Counted from the stretch's first letter, positions 16,746 through 25,225 are shown. The stretch is DNA of 33,629 bases from Deinococcus marmoris DSM 12784 (GCF_000701405.1 NZ_JNIV01000049.1:1-33629), one strand, 5' to 3'. The notes: a model not told the origin generated them from the sequence alone. Translations and numbers: made by a program.

Positions 16746-17447
16746 CTATCCCGCCTGGGGTGCCCCGGACCCTTCCCCGGCCCAGCCCCGGCGTTCGTGG
16801 CGGGCCAGCCGCTCGTGCAGGTGCAGGATGGCGGCGTTGCCGTGTGCGCCGCGTTCGGTGATGGCGCGGGCCGTGGCGGCGTCCAGGTAGGCCAGCCGCA
16901 GCAGTTCGGTGCTGCTCAGGCCGTCGCGGGTGGCCTTCACCCCGCGCTCGCGGCGAATGCCCGCGCTGTCCAGGCCCACCACGCTGCGGTTGCTAATGCT
17001 GCCCAGTTGGCCGTACACGTTGCCCTCGCCGCCGTGGCGGGCCACCGTCGCCATCAGCTCGCGGCGGGCGTCCGTGCTTTCCAGGCGGGAGGCCAGCCAG
17101 CGCCGCGCCCCCGGATCGGCGCTGCGTTCGGCGATCTGCGCGGCCAGTTTCACGTCGCCGCCCATCGCGCGGGTCAGCAGGTCCTGCGCCCGCTTGCGCC
17201 ACCGCCGCGCCTGCACGGTGTCCACCACAAAGGCCAGCCGGGAAAATTCGGCCAGACTCAGGGTGGCCTCCGGCCCAGCGCCAAAGTCGCGGGCGGGCGA
17301 GGCCAGATCATGTTCGGCGGCCAGGGCGTTCCAGTCGGCAGGGATCAGCCCCAGTTGCGCCAGGGCAGAGGAAGCGAGAAGGAATCCGTCGGCGCTGATG
17401 GGCAGCCGGACGGTGCCGAATTCGAGGGTCAGCGGAGCGTTCTGCAT
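16746..17447 (-). CDS. BRO-N-like / phage antirepressor-like DNA-binding protein, 233 aa
   Basis: Residues 1-100 resemble a BRO-N domain: a small beta start (LEFGTVRLPISADGFL), then TLSLAEFSRLAFVVDTVQAR and WRKRAQDLLTRAM, comparable to the E-x-GLY-x-L...A-x-x-F-x-x-W-V-x-x-VLP end of BRO-N. The C-terminal part (GNVYGQLGSISNRSVVGLDS, then KATRDGLSSTELLRLAYLDA) resembles the KilA/DinD-type module that often follows. Such proteins act as phage antirepressors or DNA-damage-linked regulators; the assignment is moderate. The gene is leaderless: TATAAT at 17454-17459 lies six bases before ATG 17447. A perfect palindrome at 17458-17474 overlaps this promoter, suggesting self-repression or control by another repressor. 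A terminator follows the gene. Confidence 0.55.
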   Translation of the reverse strand: MQNAPLTLEFGTVRLPISADGFLLASSALAQLGLIPADWNALAAEHDLASPARDFGAGPEATLSLAEFSRLAFVVDTVQARRWRKRAQDLLTRAMGGDVKLAAQIAERSADPGARRWLASRLESTDARRELMATVARHGGEGNVYGQLGSISNRSVVGLDSAGIRRERGVKATRDGLSSTELLRLAYLDAATARAITERGAHGNAAILHLHERLARHERRGWAGEGSGAPQAG

Positions 17448-17453
17448 ACGTAG

Positions 17454-17474
17454 ATTATAGCATAAATTATGCTA
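17454..17474 (-). promoter_or_regulatory. Leaderless promoter with overlapping 17-bp palindromic operator
   Basis: On the minus strand TATAAT (17459-17454) is followed by six bases and ATG 17447. TAGCATAA-A-TTATGCTA (17458-17474) is a perfect palindrome with 8-bp arms covering the edge of the -10 box and the spacer. No good -35 hexamer is seen at 17 bases. The AT content contrasts sharply with the surroundings. Confidence 0.65.
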
Positions 17475-17584
17475 ATTACATAATAAGAAAGGATGGGAGA
17501 GAGGGGCTGGAAGGTGCGTTCCTGGGCGTCCCAGACCACTTCTTTCCCGCTTGGCAAGGTTGGCACTTAACAGGAGGCGACGAA

Positions 17585-17692
17585 ATGTCCGCGTGGCCCG
17601 TTTGGCTGTGCCTCCTGACGTCCTTTGAGGAAACGGCCTGGGAATGTTCCCCCCAGTTCACCGCCTATCCCCCACAAGCGCGACTAGACTGA
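17585..17692 (+). CDS. Possible 35-aa leader or small ORF upstream of the acyl-CoA synthetase
   Basis: ATG 17585 follows a strong AGGAGG with seven bases spacing and reads MSAWPVWLCLLTSFEETAWE...ARLD to a TGA at 17690-17692, 72 bases before the synthetase start. The ribosome site lies in CAGGAGGC (17571-17578), which can pair with GCCTCCTG about 32 bases downstream in the ORF. Coding status is unsure; chance is possible at this GC content. If transcribed, it could be a regulatory leader. Confidence 0.25.
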   Translation: MSAWPVWLCLLTSFEETAWECSPQFTAYPPQARLD

Positions 17693-17763
17693 ACGCACCA
17701 CGCCCTTGCCACAACATCGAGCTTCTCCACGCTCCAAACACCCACCTTCTGGAGGTTTGCCCC

Positions 17764-19680
17764 ATGTCCGAATCCGATCAGGCCGCGCCCACCCCGCCCT
17801 CCGCCGAGCGCTTTCCCGTCCCCCAGAGCGTCTTGGCCCGCCTGCGTTCCGACCCGCAGGCAGACATCGATGCGGCGGCGGCGGACCCGGACGCCTTCTG
17901 GCTGGCGCAGGCGCGCAAGCTGGAATGGACCCGCGAACCCACCCTGGGCCTCAGCGGGGAGGCCCCGAACTTCCAGTGGTTTGCCGATGGCGAGACCAAC
18001 GTGACCCTCAGCGCGCTGGACCGCCACGCACGCGGCGAGGCCCGCACCCGCGCGGCGTTCATCTGGCTCTCGGAAACCGGGGAGGAACAGGTGCTGACCT
18101 ACGGCATGTTGCACGAGCGGGTGGAACGCGCCGCCGCCGGACTGCGGGCGCTGGGCGTGGGCCTGGGCGAGCGGGTGGTGATCTACATGCCCCTGACCCC
18201 GGAAGGCTGCATCGCCATGCTGGCCTGCGCGCGGCTGGGGGCGGTGCATTCGGTGGTCTACGCGGGCCTAGGCGTGGGCGCGCTGCGGGACCGGATTACT
18301 GACGCGGGCGCGCGGGTGGTGATCACGGCGGACGTGGGGTACCGGCGCGGCAAACTGGTGGACCTGTACTCGGTGGCCGCCGAGGCGGTGGCCGATCTGC
18401 CGCAGGTGCAGCATCTGGTGCTGTGGGAGCGCATCAAGACTTTCTCGCGCGAGCATGATTCGCGCACGGTGGCCTGGGAAAGCCTGTTCACGCACGGACG
18501 CACGGCAGCCGTACCAGTCGGGGCTGAGCATCCGCTGTACATCCTCTACACCTCCGGCAGCACCGGAAAGCCCAAGGGCGTGGTCCACACGCACGGCGGC
18601 TACATCGTGGGCACCGCCTACCACCTGGGCGCGCTGTTCGATGTCACCGAGAAGGATGTCTTCTTCTGCACCAGCGACATCGGATGGATCGTAGGCCACG
18701 GCTACATTGTCTATGGGCCGCTGGTGGCCGGGGCCACGGTGCTGTTCCGCGAGGGCGCGCCGGACTTCCCGGACCCCAGCATCCTGTGGCGCAGCATCGA
18801 GAAATATGGCGTGGACGTGCTGTTCACCGCCCCCACCACCCTGCGCCTGTTCATGAAGCTGGGCGCAGAGGTCCTCGAGCCGTATGACCTGAGCCGCCTG
18901 CGCGTGATCGCCTGCGCGGGCGAGGCGCTGAACCCGGAGGCGTGGCGCTGGGCGCAGCAGCATCTGGCCGGGGGGCTGGGGGAAGGCGCGCACGCCATCG
19001 TGATCGATCACTGGTGGCAGACCGAACTGGGCGCGCCCACGCTGGGCAGCCATCCGCGCTGGCCTGTGCGCCCCGGCTTCGTGGGCCGCCCGCTGGCCGG
19101 GGTGGTGGCCGACGTGGTGGACGAGGCAGGAAACAGCCTGCCCGACAACGTGCAGGGCCATCTGGTGATCCGCCGCCCCTTTCCCTCCATGATGCGCGGC
19201 ATCCACGGCAACCCGGCTAGGTACGCCGAGGTCTGGAGCGAGAACCCGGCGGGCTACCTGTCCGGCGATCTGGCCCTACGCGACGAACACGGCTATTTCT
19301 CGATTCTGGGCCGCGCCGACGACGTCCTGAGCGTGGCCGGGCACCGCATCGGCAGTTCGGACGTGGAGGACGCGCTGGTTTCGCACCCTGCTGTGGCCGA
19401 GGCCGCCGTGATTGGTATCCCCGACGAGCTGAAGGGCCAGAGCATCGTGGCCTACGTGATTTTGCTGGCCTCCCACAGCGCTGATGATGCCAACCTTCCT
19501 GGCCTGCGCGCCAGCATCGGTGAGCATGTCCGGCGCGAACTGGGGCCGATTGCCTCGCTGGGCCGGGTCGAGATCGTGGCCGCCCTGCCCAAGACCCGCA
19601 GCGGCAAGATCATGCGCCGCGTGCTGCGCGCCCAGGCGCTGGGCGAGGACCCCGGCGACCTGACCACGCTGGAGGGCTAG
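17764..19680 (+). CDS. acs: AMP-forming acyl-CoA synthetase, acetate-CoA ligase type, 638 aa
   Basis: An ANL-superfamily enzyme that activates a short fatty acid, most likely acetate, to its acyl-AMP and then acyl-CoA. Visible motifs: P-loop YTSGSTGKPKG (about 262-272), SDIGWIVGHGYIVYGP (about 304-319), WWQTE (about 417-421), the hinge GRADDVLSVAGHRI (about 516) and the C-terminal KTRSGKIMRR (about 609), whose SGK lysine is the conserved catalytic and acetylation site. WWQTE, rather than the YWQTE of propionyl-CoA synthetases, favours acetate, although ELGAP after it differs from the standard ETGG. Length fits Acs (~650 aa). Start ATG 17764 is supported by GGAGG about ten bases upstream; the frame is open 40 codons further without protein character. 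A TAGACT box at 17685-17690 is a possible -10. Confidence 0.8.
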   Translation: MSESDQAAPTPPSAERFPVPQSVLARLRSDPQADIDAAAADPDAFWLAQARKLEWTREPTLGLSGEAPNFQWFADGETNVTLSALDRHARGEARTRAAFIWLSETGEEQVLTYGMLHERVERAAAGLRALGVGLGERVVIYMPLTPEGCIAMLACARLGAVHSVVYAGLGVGALRDRITDAGARVVITADVGYRRGKLVDLYSVAAEAVADLPQVQHLVLWERIKTFSREHDSRTVAWESLFTHGRTAAVPVGAEHPLYILYTSGSTGKPKGVVHTHGGYIVGTAYHLGALFDVTEKDVFFCTSDIGWIVGHGYIVYGPLVAGATVLFREGAPDFPDPSILWRSIEKYGVDVLFTAPTTLRLFMKLGAEVLEPYDLSRLRVIACAGEALNPEAWRWAQQHLAGGLGEGAHAIVIDHWWQTELGAPTLGSHPRWPVRPGFVGRPLAGVVADVVDEAGNSLPDNVQGHLVIRRPFPSMMRGIHGNPARYAEVWSENPAGYLSGDLALRDEHGYFSILGRADDVLSVAGHRIGSSDVEDALVSHPAVAEAAVIGIPDELKGQSIVAYVILLASHSADDANLPGLRASIGEHVRRELGPIASLGRVEIVAALPKTRSGKIMRRVLRAQALGEDPGDLTTLEG

Positions 19681-19794
19681 AGGGAGCGTCCCTGGAGGTC
19701 TGGAGACGCGGCAGGCCACCCTCTACCGGTTTCCTCCTGCGGGGATGAGGTGGACACTGTGCAGGCCGCCGGCAACACCAGTTCCCGGGCAGCT

Positions 19795-20997
19795 TCACTC
19801 CATTATCGCGGGCATGGCCGCCACGTCACCTTCAAAGCCGGGCGCCGCCATCTCCGCCGTCTGAACCCGGTCTCGGCCCCCCGCCTTGGCCCCATACAGC
19901 GCGTCGTCCACCCGCGCCACCAGACTGGTCAGGTCGTCGCCCGCGCGGCAGGCGCTGACGCCGAAGCTGGCGGTCAGCGGGCCGACCTGCGGGTGGGGCG
20001 AGGCCAGCAGCCGTTGCCGCAGCGCCTCGGCCCGGCGGGCAGCCCCGGCCCCAGTTACACCGGGCAGGATCAGCATGAACTCCTCGCCGCCCCAGCGCCC
20101 CGGCGTTTCACCAGCCTGCGCTTCCTGCCGCAGCAGCCCCGCGACGTGCGTCAGGGCGCTGTCCCCGGCCAGGTGGCCGTGGGTGTCGTTGACCAGCTTG
20201 AAATGATCGATGTCCAGCATGATCACGCTGCCGCCCCTGCCTGGAGAGACTTCGTCCGGGTCCAGCAGCGTTCCGATCTGCTGGTACAGGCGGCGGCGGT
20301 TGGGCAGGCCGGTCAGGGCATCGGTCCAGGCCTCGTGTTCCAGCCGCAACTGCTTGTGGGCCAGCGCGATAAAGCTGTTCTTGTACCACGCCAGCGCGTG
20401 CAGCAGCAGCATTACAGTGCCGGTGGACAGAAAGAGCTGGAGGTCGAAGAAGGAAGGCTTCAGATCGCCCTGCGCCGCGCGCGCTAGTACCAGCGCCAGG
20501 ACCATGCCGAACATGCCCAGATTCAGCAGCCCGGCGCTGCGGGTGCCGAACACCAGATAGCCGAAGACCGCGTTGGTGATCATCATCAGGTACATGTTGA
20601 GGCTGATCTGCCCGCCCACCACGCCGTAATACGCCTGAAACAGGATGAACAGCGCATTGAAGACCATGATCAGTTTCAGTGCGCGCTCCAGTGATCTGCC
20701 GCTCACGATCCGGTGGGCGGCCCACATGCACACCAGCGCCATGACCGCGTACAGCCCCACCATAGGCGCTCTGGGATCGGCGCTGGACGCCTCCAGCCCC
20801 CACAGGATCAGCAGGACGGGCACGCCGCAGATCAGCGCGGTCAGCGCCAGACCCTGATGCAGGGTGTGCCTGAGTTCCGCGCCGGGTTCTTGGATCACGC
20901 CTTCTGTTTTTCCGTCCGCCCGGCCCACCCCGGCCTTCGGGCGCGCTCGCCCGACGCGCGCCGAATCTGGAGGTCTGGGCAACCCGGGGAACCGCAT
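19795..20997 (-). CDS. Membrane-anchored GGDEF diguanylate cyclase, 400 aa
   Basis: The C-terminal GGDEF domain (about 222-385) makes the second messenger cyclic di-GMP from two GTP. Seen: TDALTGLPNRRRL at the domain start, metal-binding Asp262 in MLDIDHFKLVND and the active-site loop RWGGEEF (301-307). The product-inhibition site RxxD normally just before the loop is absent (QAGE instead), so feedback by c-di-GMP is probably lost. Residues about 50-205 hold several hydrophobic segments (ALICGVPVLLILWG, VGLYAVMALVCMWA, LIMVFNALFILF and more), giving roughly five to seven membrane helices as a sensor. The first 45 residues are basic and may be cytoplasmic. Start ATG 20997 is leaderless: TAAACT lies six bases upstream. 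No partner gene is adjacent. Confidence 0.9.
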   Translation of the reverse strand: MRFPGLPRPPDSARVGRARPKAGVGRADGKTEGVIQEPGAELRHTLHQGLALTALICGVPVLLILWGLEASSADPRAPMVGLYAVMALVCMWAAHRIVSGRSLERALKLIMVFNALFILFQAYYGVVGGQISLNMYLMMITNAVFGYLVFGTRSAGLLNLGMFGMVLALVLARAAQGDLKPSFFDLQLFLSTGTVMLLLHALAWYKNSFIALAHKQLRLEHEAWTDALTGLPNRRRLYQQIGTLLDPDEVSPGRGGSVIMLDIDHFKLVNDTHGHLAGDSALTHVAGLLRQEAQAGETPGRWGGEEFMLILPGVTGAGAARRAEALRQRLLASPHPQVGPLTASFGVSACRAGDDLTSLVARVDDALYGAKAGGRDRVQTAEMAAPGFEGDVAAMPAIME

Positions 20998-21003
20998 GTC
21001 CCG

Positions 21004-21009
21004 AGTTTA
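21004..21009 (-). promoter_or_regulatory. -10 box TAAACT of the diguanylate cyclase gene (leaderless)
   Basis: On the minus strand TAAACT is followed by CGGGAC and ATG 20997, a six-base gap that puts transcription start at or next to the start codon. The -35 is weak: GTGACA is present, but about 21 bases upstream. Confidence 0.55.
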
Positions 21010-21184
21010 GAGCAGTCTGGCCCACAGTCCTGTCACAAAACCCTTTCACGTTGCTGGATTTACCTCAATCGGTCCGCGCTCACAGAACTGCTGCAGGGAT
21101 GCCCCGGTTTTCAAACCGGGGAGGAACTGGAGCGCCGCCCGTAGGGCGGCTTCCGAAGCCGAAGCCGGAATGCTATCTTTATGT

Positions 21185-22828
21185 GTGCCAGCCGCAAGTT
21201 CCCCAACGTTTACCTGTACCTTTGTGGTGCGGGTGAGCGCTGGTGAAACCCACGAACTGGAACGCCGCTTCGAATTGGCCCGTTTGCTGTACAACCGCCT
21301 GCTCCAGGACGCCCGGCTGCGGTTGAAACGCCTTCAGAACCATCCCCTGTGGACTGGGGCCTGGGACGCCTTGAAAACCTGGCATAAAGAAAAGAAAACG
21401 GCGCTGACGGCGTTGCCGAAAAGCAGTCCGGCAGCGAAGAAAGTGGCCCGCGAGTTTGACGACCGCAAGAAAATTCTCTCGGGTCAGATGAGCGCCGCCC
21501 GGAAGGCGGTTGGATTTTCCGAGTACGCTCTGCATGCCCTGAGTACACGAGTCCGCAGGACCCGCTGTCACCTGGGCAGTTTTAGTGATTTGGATGCCAA
21601 CACGGTTCAAAAACTCGCTTCACGCGCTTTCCGCGCCTGCAACGAAGTCTTGACCCTGAAGCGGGGCACGCCCCGCTTCAAGAGCATGGGTCAGGCGCTG
21701 GGAAGCGTAGAAGGCAAAACGAACATCTCTGGTCTGATCTTCAAAGCGTCAGACGCCACGCTGCGCTGGGGCAGTTTGAAGCTGCCCTGCGTATTCGACG
21801 ACACTGACGCCTATCACCAGCACGCTTTTGAATTCCGCACCAAGTACGTCCGCTTGTTGCGTCAAACTGTTCGGGGCAAGGTCAGATATTCAGCGCAACT
21901 GGTCTGTGAGGGCAAGCCTTTTCAGAAACGCCCCTCAGAGGTGGCCAGCGGCGCGGTCATCGGACTGGATCTGGGTCCGAGTACGCTGGCCGCTGTTGGA
22001 GACGAAGACGCACTCTTAACTCCGTTTTGCACCGAGCTTCGGACTTCGGCGGTGACCCTTCGCCGTCACGCCCGCAAGCTCGACCGACAACGCCGGGCAA
22101 ACAACCCGGACAACTTCAAACCAGACGGTCAGATCGTCCGGGGCAAGAAACTGGTCTGGGTTTCTTCAGCAAAACAAAAACAGACTCGGGCCCGGATCGC
22201 TGAGCTTCACCGCCGTCAGGCCGCACACCGTAAAACGCTGCACGGCAAACTCTCGAATGACCTGCTCTCCCTCGGCACGGTATTTCGTGTCGAGAAGTTG
22301 TCGATCAAAGCCTGGCAAAAATTATGGGGGCGCTCCGTGCTGCGCAACGCCCCTTCCATGTTCCTTTTGTTGCTGTCCCGCAAGGCTGAAAGTGCCGGCG
22401 GAACCGTGCAGTGGATCAACCCGTTTGCCGCCAAACTCTCGCAGACCTGCGTCTGTGGGCACGTTCAGAAGAAAGCACTCTCGCAACGCTGGCACACCTG
22501 TAATCAGTGCGGCGCGAGTGTCCAGCGGGATCTGCTGTCGGCCTTCCTGGCCCGGCACACGGACCCCGAAACCTCGATGTGTGTGGGTCCAGGCTTGGCC
22601 TGGACCCCAGGAGTCGACCGCCTCCTGTCGCTGGCACACACGGAAGCTTTACAACAAACCGCGAGCGCTGATCTAAAGATCAGCACCTTTGGTATAGGCC
22701 CGCGAGGGACGCACCGGAGTCAGAGTGGTTCAGCGAACGATGTTTCTGGAGACCTTGTGGTCTCCGCGCTAAACCCGAGGCCGCGCAAATGCGGAGAGGG
22801 ACGCGCAGCAAGAACCCTCGCCCTTTAG
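21185..22828 (+). CDS. tnpB: TnpB nuclease of a standalone IS1341-type element, ~547 aa
   Basis: A larger TnpB variant with no TnpA. RuvC-I Asp262 in IGLDLGPSTLAAV, RuvC-II Glu370 in VFRVEKLSIKAW, a zinc finger written CVCG...CNQCG (CxC instead of the usual CxxC in the first half) and RuvC-III Asp449 in VQRDLLSAFLAR, where the usual DRDxNAAxN is altered but the Asp is kept. A long helical insert (about 290-350, RHARKLDRQRRANNPDNF) separates RuvC-I and II. The start chosen is GTG 21185 because TATCTT lies five bases before it (leaderless pattern); ATG 21170 is in frame upstream. The C-terminal ~90 residues overlap a series of perfect hairpins that probably serve the guide RNA, so the exact protein end may not matter to function. 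Confidence 0.85.
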   Translation: MPAASSPTFTCTFVVRVSAGETHELERRFELARLLYNRLLQDARLRLKRLQNHPLWTGAWDALKTWHKEKKTALTALPKSSPAAKKVAREFDDRKKILSGQMSAARKAVGFSEYALHALSTRVRRTRCHLGSFSDLDANTVQKLASRAFRACNEVLTLKRGTPRFKSMGQALGSVEGKTNISGLIFKASDATLRWGSLKLPCVFDDTDAYHQHAFEFRTKYVRLLRQTVRGKVRYSAQLVCEGKPFQKRPSEVASGAVIGLDLGPSTLAAVGDEDALLTPFCTELRTSAVTLRRHARKLDRQRRANNPDNFKPDGQIVRGKKLVWVSSAKQKQTRARIAELHRRQAAHRKTLHGKLSNDLLSLGTVFRVEKLSIKAWQKLWGRSVLRNAPSMFLLLLSRKAESAGGTVQWINPFAAKLSQTCVCGHVQKKALSQRWHTCNQCGASVQRDLLSAFLARHTDPETSMCVGPGLAWTPGVDRLLSLAHTEALQQTASADLKISTFGIGPRGTHRSQSGSANDVSGDLVVSALNPRPRKCGEGRAARTLAL

Positions 22829-22835
22829 GGCGGGG
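22585..22835 (+). ncRNA. Probable omega RNA of the standalone tnpB element
   Basis: Four hairpins lie in the last 250 bases of the element: GGGTCCAGGC-TTG-GCCTGGACCC (22585-22607), GCTGATCT-AA-AGATCAGC (22667-22684), GGAGACC-TTGT-GGTCTCC (22748-22765) and the right-end hairpin (22816-22835). The first three are perfect. They lie within the tnpB reading frame, as known for guide RNAs of IS200/IS605 elements. The 5' limit is uncertain. Confidence 0.55.
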
Positions 22836-23720
22836 AGCAGTCAGGTTCCACACGTCGGCCACCGTGCGGCCCGCGCTGGGGCCAGCGGTCAGGTCCACCT
22901 TGACGTGCATGGGGCGCGACACGAACAGGTCCGGGCGCAGCAGCCACGCCACGGTCATCGGATCGTGCAGCGCGCCGCCGTCCCAGCCGTAGCGTTCGCG
23001 GTGGTGTTCAGCAAAGAATTCCAGCAGCACCGCCGCGAATTCGCCCACCCGCGTGCCCAGCGCCCGAAAAGCCGCCACGCGGGCCGGATGCGCGATGGCC
23101 TGATGCGTGACGTTCAGCCCGAACATCGTCAGCGGCACGCCGGACGTGAACACGATCTGTGCCGCGTGTGGATCAGCCAGCGCGTTGAATTCGGCGGCAG
23201 GGGTCCAGTTGCCGGTATCGGTGCTGCCGCCCATCCAGACCACCTGCCGGACCAGTGGAACGATGTCCGGCGCGAGGCGAAAGGCCAGCGCCAGATTGGT
23301 CAGCGGCCCGGTGGGGACCAGCGTGACCTCGCCGGGGCGGGCGCGCAGCTGTTCGATGATGAAACGCGCGGCGTGCCCGGCCTCCGCCCCGCGTGTCGGC
23401 GTGGGTAAGTCGGGGCCGTCCATGCCGCTGTCTCCATGCACCGCCTCGGCGCTGATGCGCCCCCGGACCAGTGGGCGGTCCGCCCCGGCAAAGATGGGCA
23501 CGTCCACGCCGCTCAGTTCGCGCACGATCAGGGCGTTGCGGGTGGTGCGGTCCAGGCCCACGTTGCCGAACACGGTGGTCAGGCCCAGCACCTGGAATTC
23601 TGGACTGGCCGATTCTGAACCAGACAGTGCCAGCAGGATGTTGATGGCGTCGTCGTGGCCGGGATCACCGTCCAGGATGATGGGCAGGGGAGGGGCGGGA
23701 AAGGCAGGCATGCAGGTCAT
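22680..23720 (-). pseudogene. Nucleoside hydrolase truncated at the C-terminus by an IS
   Basis: Inosine-uridine-preferring nucleoside hydrolases split ribonucleosides into base and ribose. The Ca2+/ribose-binding motif DGDPGHDDAIN (18-28) is intact, as are TTVFGNVGLDRTTRNA (48-63), VPTGPLTNLALA (135-146), WMGGSTDTGNWTPAAEFNAL (162-181) and the later catalytic-type LHDPMTVAWLL (251-261). Native sequence stops near residue 294 (TVADVWNLT, about 22839); the frame then reads into IS right-end DNA to a stop at 22680. About 20-25 C-terminal residues are missing, and I could not find them on the far side of the IS. The core fold is nearly complete, so residual activity is possible. Another tnpB element begins about 20 bases upstream of the start, so the original promoter is also likely lost. 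Start ATG 23720 or 23711. Confidence 0.8.
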
Positions 23721-23738
23721 AGAAAAGCTCCCAGGAAA

Positions 23739-25120
23739 CCCACTGCTTGAGCTGTGGGATGAATGGGGCCGACGCCGTAGGCGGCGAGGGCCTTCGGTCT
23801 GCTCAAGACCTTTGCTAAGCTGAAGTTATGAGCGTGCGAGTTTTGAAACTCAAATTACGAACCGTCAACCGGGGCAAGTTTGCCCGGTTGACGGCCATGC
23901 AGCGGGAGTACGCGGCGTGCGCTCAGTTCCATCTGGAGGGCATTGAACGCCTCCAGACCACCAACGCCACCGCCCTGCACCGGGAGCTGTATGTCCCGGC
24001 CAAAGAGCGGTTCACGTTGCCCGTGGTTAACCTGCAACGCGCCCGCGACAAGGCCATTGAAACGTTCCGCTCGTACCTTGCCCGCAAAGCGAAGGGCAAG
24101 CGGGCGAACGTGCCGCAGTTCGGGCCGGGGTTGCCGCTGGGCGTTGGGCAGCGCGCTCTTGCCATCGTGGGCCGCACCCTGCGCCTCTCGACTGAGAAAG
24201 CGCGGGATTACCTGTGGTTGCCGATTGAAGTGGATGATCGTCACGCTCCTTTTGTGGATGCGGTGGCTGCCGGAACCCTGAAGTACGGGGCGTCGGAGCT
24301 TCACCGCAGGGGGAAAGACTGGTATCTGCACCTGACCGTGTATGAGGACGTTCCGAACACGGTTGAAAGTGGTGTGGTTTTGGGGCTGGACCTGGGGGTT
24401 GCCAACACGGCGGTCATGAGCGGCCCCGGTCTGGTCAGGTTCTGGAGCGGGCAGGCCGTCAGGCACACCCGCAACCGCTACTCGGCACGGAGGAGGAGCC
24501 TTCAGAAAGCAAAGCTGATGGGCGAGGTGAGGCGCAGCAAGGGCAAAGAATCGCGCTGGATGCGGAACCTGAACCACCAGATCAGTTGCCAGATTCTTGG
24601 AGAGGTGGCCCAGCAGGGCGCAGCTCTTGCCATTGAAAAGCTGCTGGGCATTCGGGACCGGGTGAAGCTCACCCGGAAGGTGAACCGCATGGTTCACAAC
24701 TGGGCCTTTGGGGAGCTGATCGCCCTGCTCCACCAGAAAGCACCCCGCTACGGTGTTCGCATCGTCGAGGTTGACCCCCGGCATACCAGCCAGGGCTGTA
24801 GCAAATGCGGGCATACCGAGAAGGGCAACCGACTCCGGCAGGACCGCTTTAAGTGCAAAGCGTGCGGGTACGCGGTCCATGCCGATCTGAATGCGGCGCG
24901 GAACATTGCGAACCGTGGCGCACTGATGCTGGGCTATACGTCCAGCGTCACGGGGGCCTTGACAGTCCCCGGTGGAGTGAAATCCACCTCCGTCAGCCGT
25001 GAATTCGGAGACGGGCAAGCGATGGGCGTTGAAGCTGAAGGGTCTTCGGATCAGTTGAAGCAGAGTCAGGTCGCAACCTCCTTAAGTTCCTGGTAGGAAT
25101 CCCACTGCTTTAGCGGTGGG
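23739..25120 (+). mobile_element. Second standalone tnpB element (IS1341/IS605 type)
   Basis: The left-end hairpin CCCACTGCTTGAGCTGTGGG (23739-23758) and right-end hairpin CCCACTGCT-TT-AGCGGTGGG (25101-25120) are near copies of each other in the same orientation, as expected for subterminal recognition hairpins. There is one tnpB and no tnpA. It sits directly upstream of the truncated nucleoside hydrolase, divergently oriented. Confidence 0.75.
23828..25096 (+). CDS. tnpB: TnpB nuclease of the second standalone element, 422 aa
   Basis: A TnpB of a lineage different from the other two IS copies. RuvC-I Asp188 in LGLDLGVANTAV, RuvC-II Glu270 in LAIEKLLGIRD, a zinc finger CSKCG...CKACG (C324, C327, C343, C346) and RuvC-III Asp353 in HADLNAARNIANRG are all intact, so nuclease activity is expected. 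The N-terminus MSVRVLKLKLRTVNRGKFAR lacks the usual P-x-x-Q motif. ATG 23828 is leaderless: TAAGCT lies six bases upstream. Beyond residue ~375 the protein is low-conservation sequence overlapping the element's right end, where its guide RNA should lie. No TnpA partner. Confidence 0.88.
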   Translation: MSVRVLKLKLRTVNRGKFARLTAMQREYAACAQFHLEGIERLQTTNATALHRELYVPAKERFTLPVVNLQRARDKAIETFRSYLARKAKGKRANVPQFGPGLPLGVGQRALAIVGRTLRLSTEKARDYLWLPIEVDDRHAPFVDAVAAGTLKYGASELHRRGKDWYLHLTVYEDVPNTVESGVVLGLDLGVANTAVMSGPGLVRFWSGQAVRHTRNRYSARRRSLQKAKLMGEVRRSKGKESRWMRNLNHQISCQILGEVAQQGAALAIEKLLGIRDRVKLTRKVNRMVHNWAFGELIALLHQKAPRYGVRIVEVDPRHTSQGCSKCGHTEKGNRLRQDRFKCKACGYAVHADLNAARNIANRGALMLGYTSSVTGALTVPGGVKSTSVSREFGDGQAMGVEAEGSSDQLKQSQVATSLSSW

Positions 25121-25225
25121 AGGATGTCAATTGCTGATTTAGACTGGGTTAACCCACGCCGTTGACGTGAACCCATCGTAAGCTGCGCGCCATCTGTCCC
25201 ACCCCGAAGTGGCTAAAATACGGTC

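Larger units (their letters stand above)
21102..22835 (+). mobile_element. Standalone tnpB element (IS1341/IS605 type) replacing the 3' end of a nucleoside hydrolase gene
   Basis: The left end has CCCCGGTTT-TC-AAACCGGGG (21102-21121, perfect) and GCCGCCC-GTA-GGGCGGC (21134-21150, perfect). The right end has CCTCGCCCT-TT-AGGGCGGGG (22816-22835, one mismatch). There is no tnpA, so movement would need a TnpA in trans, for instance a relative of the one at 10021. The nucleoside hydrolase frame runs into the right end. Exact tips cannot be set by eye. Confidence 0.7.

Noticed and set aside
25141..25190. tRNA-like or attachment-site-like inverted repeats around TGGGTTAACCCA
   Set aside because: No cloverleaf can be folded, and no second copy was found; probably just flank of the right IS end.
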